Shown piece after piece: positions 1 through 8,330 of a stretch of DNA of 64,000 nucleotides. The stretch covers positions 124,001 through 188,000 of the forward strand of contig SFKX01000001.1 in the NCBI GenBank assembly GCA_004553625.1, written 5' to 3'. A model generated the notes under the pieces. It ran no database searches, was not told the DNA's origin, and worked only from the letters and a program-made list of their open reading frames with translations. The position numbers were made by a program, and so were the translations under genes. This DNA is from Clostridiales bacterium (GTDB lineage: Bacteria > Bacillota_A > Clostridia > Oscillospirales > Oscillospiraceae). The stretch's first letter is position 1; each line of letters opens with the position of its first letter.

Positions 1-54
1 ACGGCCTCGCTCGTGGGAGACAGCTATGACTTTTTCATCTACTTCAACTTCTGA
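1..54 (+). CDS. C-terminal end of a probable MBOAT-family O-acyltransferase (partial)
   Basis: Only the last 17 codons are inside the window; they end in the aromatic tail FFIYFNF followed by TGA. A short C-terminus of this kind, directly upstream of a DHHW-motif protein, is typical of membrane-bound O-acyltransferases of the AlgI/DltB type, which pass acetyl groups to exported polysaccharides. The stop is 9 bases before the next start, so the two genes are probably co-transcribed. The identification rests on context and the short tail and is therefore tentative. Confidence 0.4.
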   Translation, partial: TASLVGDSYDFFIYFNF

Positions 55-63
55 GGTGCGCGC

Positions 64-1482
64 ATGAAAGACAGCGGAAAATACAAGTCCGAAAAAGCGC
101 GCCGCCGCGCGGAAAATCGCAGCCGTCTGCGCACGGCCGCGCCGTTTTTCGTGGTGCTGTTCGTGCTGACTGCGGTGGCCTTCGTCATCCCGCTCCGGCC
201 CACGGAGTCCGTGAGCGAAAAGCGCAGGCTCACGGAATTCCCCAAGTTCTCCGTGGAAACGCTGTTCTCCGGCGAGTACTTCGACCAGATCGGCCTCTGG
301 TTTTCAGACACCTTCCCATTCCGGGACTACTGGATGAGCGTCTCGACCAGGCTGGGCGAGCTGCACGGGATAAACGACGTCGTCATCTACGGCGACCTGG
401 GCGAGGCGGACGAGCTGCCGCCCGCAGGCGCGACGCCGGAGCCCACGCCGGAGCAGTCCGCCGAGCCCACGCCGATGCCGGAGCCCACGCCCGAACCCAC
501 CCCGCCGCCCACGCCCGAGGTCGTGCTGACCTCGCCGCCGGAGGAGTCCGTCGAGCACTGGGGCGGCCTGGAGGTGGACGACGAGACCGAGGTCATCTAC
601 GGCAACGTCCTCCAGATAGGAGACGCCGCCTTCGCCTACTACGGCTTCTCGCAGTACGGCTCGGACAGGCACGTGAAGCTCGTGAACTCCTGCGCCGACA
701 TGCTCGAGCAGTACGGCGCGAAGCTCTACGACATCCTCATCCCCACGAGCGTGGGCGTGGTCGTGTCCTCGGACTACATGGAGCTTTTGAAGTGCACGGA
801 CCAGGGCCAGACGATAAGCTATATCTTCTCCCAGGTGAACGAGAACGTGAACGCCGTGAACGTGTTCAACACGCTCATCGAGCACAACGACGAATACCTC
901 TATTTCCGCACCGACCACCACTGGACGGCGCTCGCGGCCTACTACTCCTATGTCCAGTTCTGCAAGGTCGCGGGCATGGAGCCGGCCGCGCTGGAGGACT
1001 TCACCGAGCTGGACATGGGTCCCTTCCTGGGCTCGTTCTACGGCAACTGCTCCCAGAGCTCCAAGCTGCGGGAGGACAACGTGCTCGCCTACGACCCGCC
1101 CGGCGATATCACGATGACGATAACAAAGGACAACGGCAGCGCCTTCGAGTGGCCGGTGCTGACGGACATGTCCAAGTCCAGCATCTACTCGAAGTATATG
1201 ACCTTCCTCGGCGGGGACCACCCGCTCGTCACCATCACCAACAACGACCTTCCGGACGGCCCCAACTGCGTCGTCATAAAAGACTCCTTCGGCAACCCCT
1301 TTGCGCCCTATCTGAGCCAGAATTACCACAACGTCTATGTCATCGACTACCGCAAGTATAACGCGATGACGCTCAGCTACTTCGTGCAGTATTACGACAT
1401 AGACGACGTGCTCCTCACGGAGAGCCTGGCCATGGCGCAGGGCGAGGGGACGCTGGACCTGCTGGAATGGTTCTGCAAATAA
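64..1482 (+). CDS. DHHW-motif protein, membrane-anchored (472 aa)
   Basis: The protein has a basic N-terminus, one membrane segment at about residues 21-44, then an extracellular part. The family signature D284-H285-H286-W287 is present. DHHW proteins resemble the SGNH-type AlgX/AlgJ/DltD proteins and usually sit beside an MBOAT acyltransferase, which fits the partial gene upstream; the likely role is acetylation of a cell-surface polymer. A Pro/Thr/Glu-rich linker with repeated PTPEPTP units spans about residues 120-155 and separates the anchor from the catalytic part. The start follows a GAGGTG ribosome site that overlaps the end of the upstream gene. The substrate cannot be read from the sequence. 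Confidence 0.8.
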   Translation: MKDSGKYKSEKARRRAENRSRLRTAAPFFVVLFVLTAVAFVIPLRPTESVSEKRRLTEFPKFSVETLFSGEYFDQIGLWFSDTFPFRDYWMSVSTRLGELHGINDVVIYGDLGEADELPPAGATPEPTPEQSAEPTPMPEPTPEPTPPPTPEVVLTSPPEESVEHWGGLEVDDETEVIYGNVLQIGDAAFAYYGFSQYGSDRHVKLVNSCADMLEQYGAKLYDILIPTSVGVVVSSDYMELLKCTDQGQTISYIFSQVNENVNAVNVFNTLIEHNDEYLYFRTDHHWTALAAYYSYVQFCKVAGMEPAALEDFTELDMGPFLGSFYGNCSQSSKLREDNVLAYDPPGDITMTITKDNGSAFEWPVLTDMSKSSIYSKYMTFLGGDHPLVTITNNDLPDGPNCVVIKDSFGNPFAPYLSQNYHNVYVIDYRKYNAMTLSYFVQYYDIDDVLLTESLAMAQGEGTLDLLEWFCK

Positions 1483-1506
1483 TTTGAAAGAGAGGCAAAG
1501 AAAGAG

Positions 1507-1980
1507 ATGTCCATTGAGAGAGGGCGCGCATATTTCAGGCAGTTCGGGATGGAGGACCGCGTGATAGAATTCACGGTCTCTTCCGCGACGGTGGAGCTCG
1601 CGGCAAAGGCGCTGGGCGTGGACGGCGCCCGGATAGCCAAGACCCTGTCCTTCAAAAAGCCGGACGGCTCGGCGCTGCTCATCCTGGCCGCCGGCGACGC
1701 GCGGATAGATAACCACAAGTTCAAGGAGAAGTTCCACTTCAAGGCCAAGATGCTGACGGCGGACGAGGTCCTGGAGCTCGTCGGACATCCCGTGGGCGGC
1801 GTCTGCCCCTTCGGCATAAATGACGGCGTGGACGTTTACCTCGACGAGAGCCTGAAGCGCTTCGAGACGGTCTACCCCGCGGTAGGCAGCGGCGCGAGCG
1901 CCATAGAGCTCAACATGGACGAGCTCTGGAAATACTCCAACGCCCTCGAGTGGATAGACGTCTGCAAGCTGCCCGAGTGA
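1507..1980 (+). CDS. YbaK/EbsC-family aminoacyl-tRNA deacylase (157 aa)
   Basis: The single domain matches the YbaK / prolyl-tRNA editing fold. Lysine 45 lies in the motif AKTLSFK, the region that holds the catalytic lysine in YbaK, and GVCPFG (residues 97-102) is the conserved glycine-rich loop. Members hydrolyse mischarged tRNA such as Cys-tRNA(Pro) in the cytoplasm. The full length is normal for the family. It lies 24 bases after the DHHW gene on the same strand and is followed by a strong terminator, so it may be read from the same transcript although it is functionally unrelated. Exact substrate specificity within the family is uncertain. Confidence 0.85.
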   Translation: MSIERGRAYFRQFGMEDRVIEFTVSSATVELAAKALGVDGARIAKTLSFKKPDGSALLILAAGDARIDNHKFKEKFHFKAKMLTADEVLELVGHPVGGVCPFGINDGVDVYLDESLKRFETVYPAVGSGASAIELNMDELWKYSNALEWIDVCKLPE

Positions 1981-1988
1981 TAAAAAGC

Positions 1989-2019
1989 ACCGCCGCCCGG
2001 CAAGGGGCGGCGGTTTTTT
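1989..2019 (+). terminator. Intrinsic terminator after the YbaK-type gene
   Basis: A 10-bp stem (ACCGCCGCCC / GGGCGGCGGT) with a 6-base loop is followed by six T residues. An A-run on the left flank means it can also serve the convergent small gene on the other strand. Confidence 0.9.
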
Positions 2020-2165
2020 CATGCCTCGATATAGAGCTTTTCCGTCAGCTCCTGCGCCTCCATCAGGATGCGGCGGGCCTCCTCTGCCTCCCCGGCCGCG
2101 AGCTTGCGCAGCGCATCCGTCATCGCGTTGAAGAGTATATGATAGAGCTTTTCATAATCCGGCAT
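2019..2165 (-). CDS. Small conserved-looking acidic helical protein (48 aa)
   Basis: I chose the internal ATG at 2165 because GGGAGG lies 7 bases upstream, whereas the longer reading frame has no ribosome site. The product begins MPDYEKLYHILFNA and looks like two amphipathic helices rich in Leu, Ala and Glu. Short proteins with this opening occur widely in Firmicutes, but I know of no assigned function. It ends at the terminator shared with the YbaK-type gene. Confidence 0.65.
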   Translation of the reverse strand: MPDYEKLYHILFNAMTDALRKLAAGEAEEARRILMEAQELTEKLYIEA

Positions 2166-2296
2166 ATCCAAGCCTCCCGAACATATTTTGACGTCTTGAT
2201 GACGCCATATTCGACATAATATCACTCTTTAACCATAAAATAGTTGCCGATGACTTTAGTTCAAACGCTCAATATGGTCGTTTTGGAGGCAAAATA

Positions 2297-2464
2297 ATGG
2301 CTGTAAAGAATTTGACCATCAGGATAGACGACACCATGCTCGACAAGCTGCATGTTATCGCGGATTACGAGGGCCGTTCTGCAAACAGTCAGGTGCTCAT
2401 CCTCATCCGCGACTGCGTCCGGGATTTTGAAAAGGAGCACGGCGAGATAACGACGAAGCGATAA
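2297..2464 (+). CDS. Small ribbon-helix-helix (Arc-like) DNA-binding protein (55 aa)
   Basis: A good ribosome site (GGAGG at 2285-2289) stands 7 bases before the ATG. The product opens with the beta-strand NLTIRIDD, followed by two helices, one beginning RSANSQVL, the pattern of Arc/MetJ-type ribbon-helix-helix proteins that bind DNA as dimers. No toxin gene is adjacent: the next gene is the convergent ABC permease, so it could be a stand-alone repressor or an orphan antitoxin. Confidence 0.7.
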   Translation: MAVKNLTIRIDDTMLDKLHVIADYEGRSANSQVLILIRDCVRDFEKEHGEITTKR

Positions 2465-2472
2465 GGCGGGGC

Positions 2473-3084
2473 TCAAAACTCCTTCTTTTTATATATCGCC
2501 ACGGACAGGAGCACGGACGCCGCAGGCACGCCGAGCACGGCTATCACGGCCGTCAGCACCAGCGTCGGACGGCTCAGGCCGCTCAGAAAGCCCACCACGT
2601 CCAGGCCCAGCTTCTCCGAGAGCAGCAGCAGGCAGAAGGGGACCAGATAGCACAGCGCCACGAGTATCCGCGCCTTCTCCACGCCCAGCCAGAGCATCAG
2701 CGGCATCCCCAGCGAGAGCATGAACACGCCCAAAAGGTAAAAGCCCAGGCTCAGCGGCATGTGCTCCGGCCCGTCCATCACGCCTATCACCGCCGCGCCC
2801 ACCGCGCAGATGAAAAGCCCCGCCAGCAGCGCGGTCACATAGCGGCTCAGCACCACCTGCGTCCGCGTCACAGGCATCGTCAGCGCCCGCCTGTCCCAGC
2901 TCGCGCGCTCGTCGTAGCTCAGCGTCGTCATCGGCAGCATCACGATGTACAATATCCCCAGCGCGCTGAAAAACTGCGCGTTCGAGGTGGCCACGCTTAT
3001 CACCAGCCACACCAGCAGCACCAGCAGCACGCTCTTCGCCTGGTGCTTGAGGCAGAGCAGGTCCTTGAGTATCATCGCCTTCAT
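2473..3084 (-). CDS. ABC-2 type transporter permease (203 aa)
   Basis: This is a small integral membrane protein with about six hydrophobic segments spread over its length and a short basic N-terminus (MKAMILKDLLCLK), the pattern of ABC-2 permeases of the YtrC/ABC-2_membrane_2 kind. Its start overlaps the stop of the ATPase gene by 4 bases (ATGA), which indicates translational coupling. Together with the upstream ATPase and GntR repressor it forms a three-gene unit like the B. subtilis ytr system, which exports or senses cell-wall-active compounds. The exported substrate is unknown. Confidence 0.8.
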   Translation of the reverse strand: MKAMILKDLLCLKHQAKSVLLVLLVWLVISVATSNAQFFSALGILYIVMLPMTTLSYDERASWDRRALTMPVTRTQVVLSRYVTALLAGLFICAVGAAVIGVMDGPEHMPLSLGFYLLGVFMLSLGMPLMLWLGVEKARILVALCYLVPFCLLLLSEKLGLDVVGFLSGLSRPTLVLTAVIAVLGVPAASVLLSVAIYKKKEF

Positions 3085-3926
3085 TTTCCCTCACCCCTCA
3101 GATAATAGAGCATGATGTCCTCAATGCCCGCAGGGTCGCAGACCAGGCCGCGCGCCGCGCCGCGCTCCACAAGCGCCTCCACGCCGAAGGCCGAGCGCCG
3201 TACCCCAGCGACCTTCGCCGGGTCCAGCGCGCGCAGCTCCGCCTCGCTCAGCTTCGCCACGACGTACTTTTCCAGCAGCGCGTCCTTCTCCTCCGAGAAG
3301 ATCAGCCGCCCGCCGTGGATGAAGCTGATGTAGTCGCAGACCTTCTCCAGGTCGCTCAGTATGTGCGAGGAGACGAAGATGCTGTGCCCCTCGTCCTGGA
3401 TGAACTCAAGAAAGAGGTCCAGCAGCTCGTCCCGGACCACGGGGTCCAGCCCGCTCGTCGCCTCGTCCAGGATGAGCAGGCGGCAGTCGTGCGAGAGCGC
3501 CGCCGTGAGCGAGAGCTTCATCCGCATCCCGCGCGAGTAGTCCTTCACGGACTTGCGCTCCGGCAGCTCAAAGCGCTCCGCCAGGGCCTTGAACCGGGCC
3601 TCGTCAAAGCTGCGGTAGCCCGCGCGGAGTACGCTGCGCAGGTCCCGCAGACACAGCGTCTCCGGGACGCAGCAGTCGTCCATGACCACGCCCAAATGCT
3701 CCCGCAGGTCCGTCCCGGCGCTCTCCGGGTCCTCGCCCAGCAGCCGCACCCGGCCGGAGTCCGCGCGCGCCAGGCCCAGCAGCAGCCGGATCGTCGTGCT
3801 CTTGCCCGCGCCGTTTTCGCCTATGAAGCCCATTATGCAGCCCGAGGGCAGCCTGAAGCTCACATTGTCCAGCGTGAAGCCCTTGTAGTGCTTTGTGAGG
3901 CCCTCGACCTCGATTGCGTATTCCAT
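3081..3926 (-). CDS. ABC transporter ATP-binding protein (281 aa)
   Basis: It is a single nucleotide-binding domain with Walker A GENGAGKST at residues 36-44, a signature-like YSRGMRMKL segment, Walker B LLILDEATSG and the H-loop region VSSHILSDLE. The C-terminal 70 residues after the fold match the extended tail of the CcmA/YtrB class of ABC-2 exporters. ATG is preceded by GGAGACTGAAT. It pairs with the permease encoded immediately downstream and is under the control of the GntR gene just upstream. Confidence 0.9.
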   Translation of the reverse strand: MEYAIEVEGLTKHYKGFTLDNVSFRLPSGCIMGFIGENGAGKSTTIRLLLGLARADSGRVRLLGEDPESAGTDLREHLGVVMDDCCVPETLCLRDLRSVLRAGYRSFDEARFKALAERFELPERKSVKDYSRGMRMKLSLTAALSHDCRLLILDEATSGLDPVVRDELLDLFLEFIQDEGHSIFVSSHILSDLEKVCDYISFIHGGRLIFSEEKDALLEKYVVAKLSEAELRALDPAKVAGVRRSAFGVEALVERGAARGLVCDPAGIEDIMLYYLRGEGK

Positions 3927-3928
3927 AT

Positions 3929-4303
3929 TCAGTCTCCTTCAAAGCTGAGTCGGAGCATCTCCGTGAGCTCGTCGAGGCCGATGTCGCAGGCCGTGGCCAG
4001 CTCGACTATCCGGCCCATCAGCTCCTCGATCTGACGCAGGTGCTCCTCCCGCACGAACTCCAGGTCCTTCCCCGCGACAAAGCTGCCCTTGCCCGTCATG
4101 GACACGATGAATCCCTCGCGCTCCAATTCCTCGTAGGCGCGCTTCGTCGTGATGACGCTTATCCGCAGCTCCTTCGCCAAAAGGCGCATCGAGGGAAGGG
4201 CGTCCCCCTCCCTGAGCTCCCCGGAAATGACCTTTGCCTTTATCTGCGCGGCGATCTGCTCATATATCGGCACACCGCCCGCATTGCTGATTTTGATATC
4301 CAA
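3929..4303 (-). CDS. GntR-family (YtrA-type) transcriptional repressor (124 aa)
   Basis: The N-terminal winged helix-turn-helix runs from IYEQIAAQIK through SMRLLAKELRISVITTKRAYEEL to about residue 72, and only a short helical dimerisation tail follows, as in the YtrA subfamily that controls ABC exporters. Translation probably starts at TTG (4303), because GGTGATC lies just upstream. It is the first gene of the operon, and a 29-base inverted repeat overlaps its promoter, so autoregulation is very likely. Confidence 0.88.
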   Translation of the reverse strand: MDIKISNAGGVPIYEQIAAQIKAKVISGELREGDALPSMRLLAKELRISVITTKRAYEELEREGFIVSMTGKGSFVAGKDLEFVREEHLRQIEELMGRIVELATACDIGLDELTEMLRLSFEGD

Positions 4304-4319
4304 GTATGATCACCCTTGT

Positions 4320-4362
4320 ATATTGTGTATATTGATTATATACAATATTCTCACTTTGTCAA
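4320..4362 (-). promoter_or_regulatory. Consensus promoter with overlapping GntR operator
   Basis: Reading the minus strand there is TTGACA (4357-4362), a 16-base spacer and TATAAT (4335-4340), a perfect sigma-A promoter. An inverted repeat with 12-bp arms (4320-4331 and 4337-4348, one mismatch, 5-base spacer) covers the -10 element and start region. This geometry fits repression by the GntR protein encoded immediately downstream. Confidence 0.85.
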
Positions 4363-4402
4363 GGGGCGGGACTCAGGTTTTTTTGTCCAAACGCGCGGGC
4401 AT

Positions 4403-4440
4403 GGAAAAAGCGCCTCATCCGGTACAGCCGGATGAGGCGC
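4403..4440 (-). terminator. Terminator of the SLC13/KOR operon
   Basis: A 13-bp stem (4410-4422 with 4428-4440) and a 5-base loop are followed, on the minus strand, by a run of T (A-run at 4404-4408). Another T-run lies on the right side, so it may work both ways. Confidence 0.85.
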
Positions 4441-4453
4441 CTTCTTTTTTGTG

Positions 4454-5875
4454 CTACAAACTGAACGCGGGCCAGAATTCTATCAGCGCCCAGCCCAGGA
4501 ACGTCATCTCCGCTATGATAATGGCGGAGAGCACTATCCCCTTCTTGGCCAGGAACGATGGCTTGAGTCCGTAGCCCACGGGTATCGCCCGGATGGAGGT
4601 GGGCATCGTGAACGAAAGGTTTATGCCGATGGCCGTGATGTACAGCAGAGGCGTGGCGTTGGCCCCCAGCGCGGTCGCGATCGCCATGGTTATCGGCAGG
4701 CACATAGATGCCGTCGCGCCGTTGCTGGTGAGGTCAGACATCACCAGTGTGAAGGTCACAATGATGAACACCAGGCCCAGCGTACTGCTCACGCCCGTGT
4801 TGCCGATGAGCGTGCCTATCGCCACGTCGGCTCCCGTCCCCGTCAGCATCTTGCCCAGGGACAGCGCGCCGCCGAACATGTAGAGCAGGCCCCAGTCAAC
4901 CTCGGACTCTACCTTTTTCCAGTTCACTATCCGCTTGCTCTCCTTGCCCGGGATGAGGAACAGGACTATCGCGCAGGCGGCGAAGGAATACGCCGGCGCC
5001 AGGCCGGGCAGCAGCTCGGCATAGAGGCTCCGCGTGAACGCCAGCCCCACCGCAACCAGAAACACCGTGAAACACAGCGCCTCGTCCCGCGACATCCTGC
5101 CCATGTCCGCCCGCACCTTTACCAAATACTCCTTGGACCCGGCAAGCGTGGCGTTCTTCGGGCTGATGAGAAACACATAGACCGTGCAGGTCACGAGCAG
5201 GGTCAGCATTATGGGCGCAAAACGCACGACCCAGTCGATATACATATACTCCCTTCCAGAGACCTGCTCCAGATACTCTATGACGACCAGGTTGGAGGCG
5301 CTGCCTATCGGTGTCGCCATCCCGCCCAGGCCCGCGCCCCAGGCCACGGACATGACCACCATGCTCCCCGCCTTGCTGTTTGCGATATCGCCCTCACCGA
5401 CGTACTTGAGCATGGACATGGCGATGGGCGAGATGGTCGCCGCGACGACAAGGTTCGGCAAGATGGTGGATAGCGCCGTCGAGAGCAGGAACCAGAACAT
5501 GACCTGCGCCCGCACCGACGTGCCTACCAGGTTCAAAAACGCCGTGGCGATCCGCTTGTTCAGGCCCGTACACTCCCAGGACGCCGTTATTATCATCCCG
5601 GACAGCACCAGTATGATCGAGTCCGAGGCGTACTGCGAGATGATGTCCGCCATCGGGATCATGGGGAAGAGCGCGTTGAGCGCTATGGGCAGCAGCCCGA
5701 TCACCGGGTAGTCCACCGGCGGCAGCAGCCACCAGCAGACCATCCAGCACAGCGTCCCTATCGCGCAGCGCATCTCGAAGGTGAACGTCTCCGGCGGCAG
5801 CGCCGCCAGGATCAGAACGTAGACAAGCGGCCCGAGGGCGACCGACGCCGCTGACTTTAACTTTATCCTTTTCAC
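4454..5875 (-). CDS. SLC13/DASS-family anion transporter, copy 1 (473 aa)
   Basis: The protein is almost entirely membrane-embedded, with about 12 hydrophobic segments. Conserved small-residue hairpin motifs such as GMATPIGSASNLVVI and LTSNGATASMCLPI match the substrate- and sodium-binding re-entrant loops of divalent anion:sodium symporters, which import succinate, malate, citrate, sulfate or related anions. I start at the GTG at 5875 because AGGTGA is 5 bases upstream; an earlier GTG at 5884 lacks a site. It is the last gene of the nine-gene operon and follows a second SLC13 gene, which points to uptake or exchange of a di-anion handled by the upstream enzymes. Confidence 0.87.
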   Translation of the reverse strand: MKRIKLKSAASVALGPLVYVLILAALPPETFTFEMRCAIGTLCWMVCWWLLPPVDYPVIGLLPIALNALFPMIPMADIISQYASDSIILVLSGMIITASWECTGLNKRIATAFLNLVGTSVRAQVMFWFLLSTALSTILPNLVVAATISPIAMSMLKYVGEGDIANSKAGSMVVMSVAWGAGLGGMATPIGSASNLVVIEYLEQVSGREYMYIDWVVRFAPIMLTLLVTCTVYVFLISPKNATLAGSKEYLVKVRADMGRMSRDEALCFTVFLVAVGLAFTRSLYAELLPGLAPAYSFAACAIVLFLIPGKESKRIVNWKKVESEVDWGLLYMFGGALSLGKMLTGTGADVAIGTLIGNTGVSSTLGLVFIIVTFTLVMSDLTSNGATASMCLPITMAIATALGANATPLLYITAIGINLSFTMPTSIRAIPVGYGLKPSFLAKKGIVLSAIIIAEMTFLGWALIEFWPAFSL

Positions 5876-5929
5876 GGGCTTCACCTGCCTAATCTCTCTT
5901 TGTTGCCCCGCAAGTCATGCGTCCATTGC

Positions 5930-7393
5930 TCAAACCATGCCGATGAGCGGCCAGTAGAACAGCAGCGTCAGCAAAAGCACAACCGCCACTGATACGTTGA
6001 TGAGACATGCCGCTCCCAGCTGCTGGCCGGGCGTGAATCGGTTGGTAGCACACCAAAGCAGGTTGGACTGGCTGTTGAAAGCCATGAAGTTCGCGCCCAC
6101 GCAGACCGCCATTATCGTGATGACGCCCACGGTAAAGACGTCGAAGCCGAGCGCCGCCGCTATCGACATGCCGATGGGAGTGAAGAGCGTGACCATCGGG
6201 TCCATGCCGGCAAAGATGATGTGGATGAACAGCACGAGCAGCAGCCAAACTATCAGGAAACCGGTGTAGCTGAGGCTCTGTACTGCGGCGTTGCTGGTGA
6301 AGAAGGTGTCAACGAGCCACTGGAATCCGCCGCTGCTGTTGACGTTGTTGGCCATGCCCATCGCGAGGCCTATCCAGAGCATCGCGCTCCAGGGGACCTC
6401 CCTGATTATCTCCTTGCTGGTCCCGGGTGCGAAGTTGGGGATGAGCAGCAGGAACACGGTGAGCCAGGGGACGATGTTCGCATTTATGCCGGTCAGGCTG
6501 CCCGTCGCCCAGAGGAGAACGGTCAGCGAGAAGCAGATGAGAGACCACTTTTCACCCGTGGACATCGGACCCATCTCCGCCAGCGCCTGTTTCGCAAAGC
6601 CGACGTCTATCTTCTTGGGCTCCGCGGGGCCGCCGGTCTTGGACTTCTTGGGCTTGTAGAGAAGATGCGTGTACATCGGGATGAGCAGGCAGCAGATCGC
6701 GCCCGGCAGGAAGCCCGCCGCAAACCATTCGCCCCAGCTCATGGTCCTGCCCGTGGCCTCCATGACTATCGCAAGGCCCATGGGGATGGTGTTGGTGCCG
6801 GTCAGGAACATGATGGTGCCCGTCGTGTTGACGAACATGCCAGTCATGACCAGCGATTCGCCGCCCCTTTCGCCACGCTTGAAGCCGAGGCTCTCGCTCA
6901 GCTCGTCAACTATGTTTACCAGGGTCGAGGTCCGCGCGCCCGCGGACGGGATTATCAGCGTGCACAGCGCCGTCGTCGCGCCGACCGCGTAGTTAGCCAT
7001 CAGCGCCCCGCCCTTGCCGAGCTTCGAGACTATGAAATACGCCATGCGCCTTCCCAGGCCGGTCATCACCATCGTGATTCCGATCATCTGGGAGAAGATC
7101 ACGAGGAACCAGCCGGGGTTCTGGAAGCCGCTCAGCAGTCCCTTGTGGTCGATACCGAAAAAGATGACCAGTATGACGCAGGCGATGACGCTTACCAGCC
7201 ACTCCTCCAGCGGCTTGGCGATCCAGAGCGCCACGCACCAGAGGAACATTACAAGCATTACCTTGCCTTGAAATTCAAGTCCCTCCATCGGGACGGCATA
7301 GATCAGCAGACCCGCTATGACTGAGAAAAGTACGATTTCAATGAGCCATTTCCAACTCGACCAGAAGCTGTTGCCGGTTTTTGCTTTGCTCAC
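5930..7393 (-). CDS. SLC13/DASS-family anion transporter, copy 2 (487 aa)
   Basis: A second member of the same family, not a close duplicate of copy 1. It has a cytosolic N-terminus, about 12 membrane segments, and loop motifs PSAGARTSTLVNI and MAFNSQSNLLWCATN in the positions of the SLC13 ion and substrate hairpins. The GTG at 7393 is chosen since GAGGGGTGA lies 5 bases before it; the GTG at 7402 overlaps that site. It begins 31 bases after sucD, so it is probably co-transcribed with the acyl-CoA ligase and KOR genes and supplies or removes their substrate or product. Confidence 0.87.
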   Translation of the reverse strand: MSKAKTGNSFWSSWKWLIEIVLFSVIAGLLIYAVPMEGLEFQGKVMLVMFLWCVALWIAKPLEEWLVSVIACVILVIFFGIDHKGLLSGFQNPGWFLVIFSQMIGITMVMTGLGRRMAYFIVSKLGKGGALMANYAVGATTALCTLIIPSAGARTSTLVNIVDELSESLGFKRGERGGESLVMTGMFVNTTGTIMFLTGTNTIPMGLAIVMEATGRTMSWGEWFAAGFLPGAICCLLIPMYTHLLYKPKKSKTGGPAEPKKIDVGFAKQALAEMGPMSTGEKWSLICFSLTVLLWATGSLTGINANIVPWLTVFLLLIPNFAPGTSKEIIREVPWSAMLWIGLAMGMANNVNSSGGFQWLVDTFFTSNAAVQSLSYTGFLIVWLLLVLFIHIIFAGMDPMVTLFTPIGMSIAAALGFDVFTVGVITIMAVCVGANFMAFNSQSNLLWCATNRFTPGQQLGAACLINVSVAVVLLLTLLFYWPLIGMV

Positions 7394-7424
7394 GATTTTC
7401 ACCCCTCTATTTGTTTGGTTTTAC

Positions 7425-8330
7425 TTATCCGGTGTGCAGGACGTGATCCATCTTTTCATCTTCCTCTGCGACTAGCTCAAGTATCTGGCCCAGGGTGCTC
7501 GCTATGCGCACGCCCGCCGCCGAGAGCGCGGCGACCTTGGACTCCGCCGTCCCGACGTGGCCGGATACTATCGCTCCCGCATGTCCCATATTCTTGCCCG
7601 CCGGCGCCTTGGAGCCGGCGATGAACGCGATTATCGGCTTCGGATACTTCGTCTCGGCTATGTACTTTGCCGCAAGCTCCTCCCCGCCTCCGCCGATCTC
7701 GCCTATCATGACGATCAGCTTCGTCTCCTCGTCGTCCCGGAAGAGCTCCAGGGCCTCCTTGTGATTGAGGCCGATGATCGGGTCGCCGCCTATGCCCAGG
7801 CTGGTCGATATCCCGTAGCCGGCAAAGGTCAGGTTCGAGGAGTTCTCATGCGTCAGGGTCCCGCTCCTCGACACCAGGCCGATGTGTCCGCCCTTGCCAT
7901 AGATGTTCCCGGGCATTATGCCCAGTATACCCTTGCCCGGCGAGATGACTCCCACCGTGTTCGGGCCTATCACGGTCAGGCCCTTCTTCCTTGCCGCCGT
8001 CACGATGTCCAGTGTGTCGCGCACTGGGACCCACTCGGTCGAAATGACTATCGTGTCGATGCCGGCCTCCACCGCCTCAAAGCCGGCGGAGCGTACCGAG
8101 GACGACGGCGTGAGTATGAGCGAGGCGTTTATCTCCGGGTGCGCGGCCTTGGCTTCCGCCACCGTGTTGTAGACCGGCCGCCCTTCTACCTCCGTTCCCC
8201 CTTTCCCGGGCGTTACTCCGGCTATTAGGTTCCCGCCGTAGTCTATGATACGCCTGGCGTGGACCCTGCCGCCCTTGCCCGTCATGCCCTGTATAATGAG
8301 TTTTGTGTCCTTCCCGACGAGAATGCTCAT
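7425..8330 (-). CDS. sucD: Succinate-CoA ligase (ADP-forming) alpha-like subunit (301 aa)
   Basis: The protein has the CoA-binding Rossmann domain at the N-terminus (IIQGMTGKGG, TPGKGG) and the ligase domain at the C-terminus, with the phospho-histidine at residue 250 in GHAGAI. Length matches bacterial SucD. With SucC it converts an acyl-CoA, ADP and phosphate into the free acid and ATP. It overlaps sucC by 4 bases. Succinyl-CoA is the default substrate, but malate-CoA and sulfoacetate-CoA ligases share this fold, so the acid used here is not certain from sequence alone. Confidence 0.85.
   Translation of the reverse strand: MSILVGKDTKLIIQGMTGKGGRVHARRIIDYGGNLIAGVTPGKGGTEVEGRPVYNTVAEAKAAHPEINASLILTPSSSVRSAGFEAVEAGIDTIVISTEWVPVRDTLDIVTAARKKGLTVIGPNTVGVISPGKGILGIMPGNIYGKGGHIGLVSRSGTLTHENSSNLTFAGYGISTSLGIGGDPIIGLNHKEALELFRDDEETKLIVMIGEIGGGGEELAAKYIAETKYPKPIIAFIAGSKAPAGKNMGHAGAIVSGHVGTAESKVAALSAAGVRIASTLGQILELVAEEDEKMDHVLHTG

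Noticed and set aside
420..535. Possible repeat array
   Set aside because: The periodicity comes from PTPEPTP codons inside a reading frame; there are no spacers as in a CRISPR.
304..2022. 572-codon frame on the minus strand
   Set aside because: It is antisense to the DHHW and YbaK-type genes and has the His/Arg/Val-rich composition of a shadow frame.
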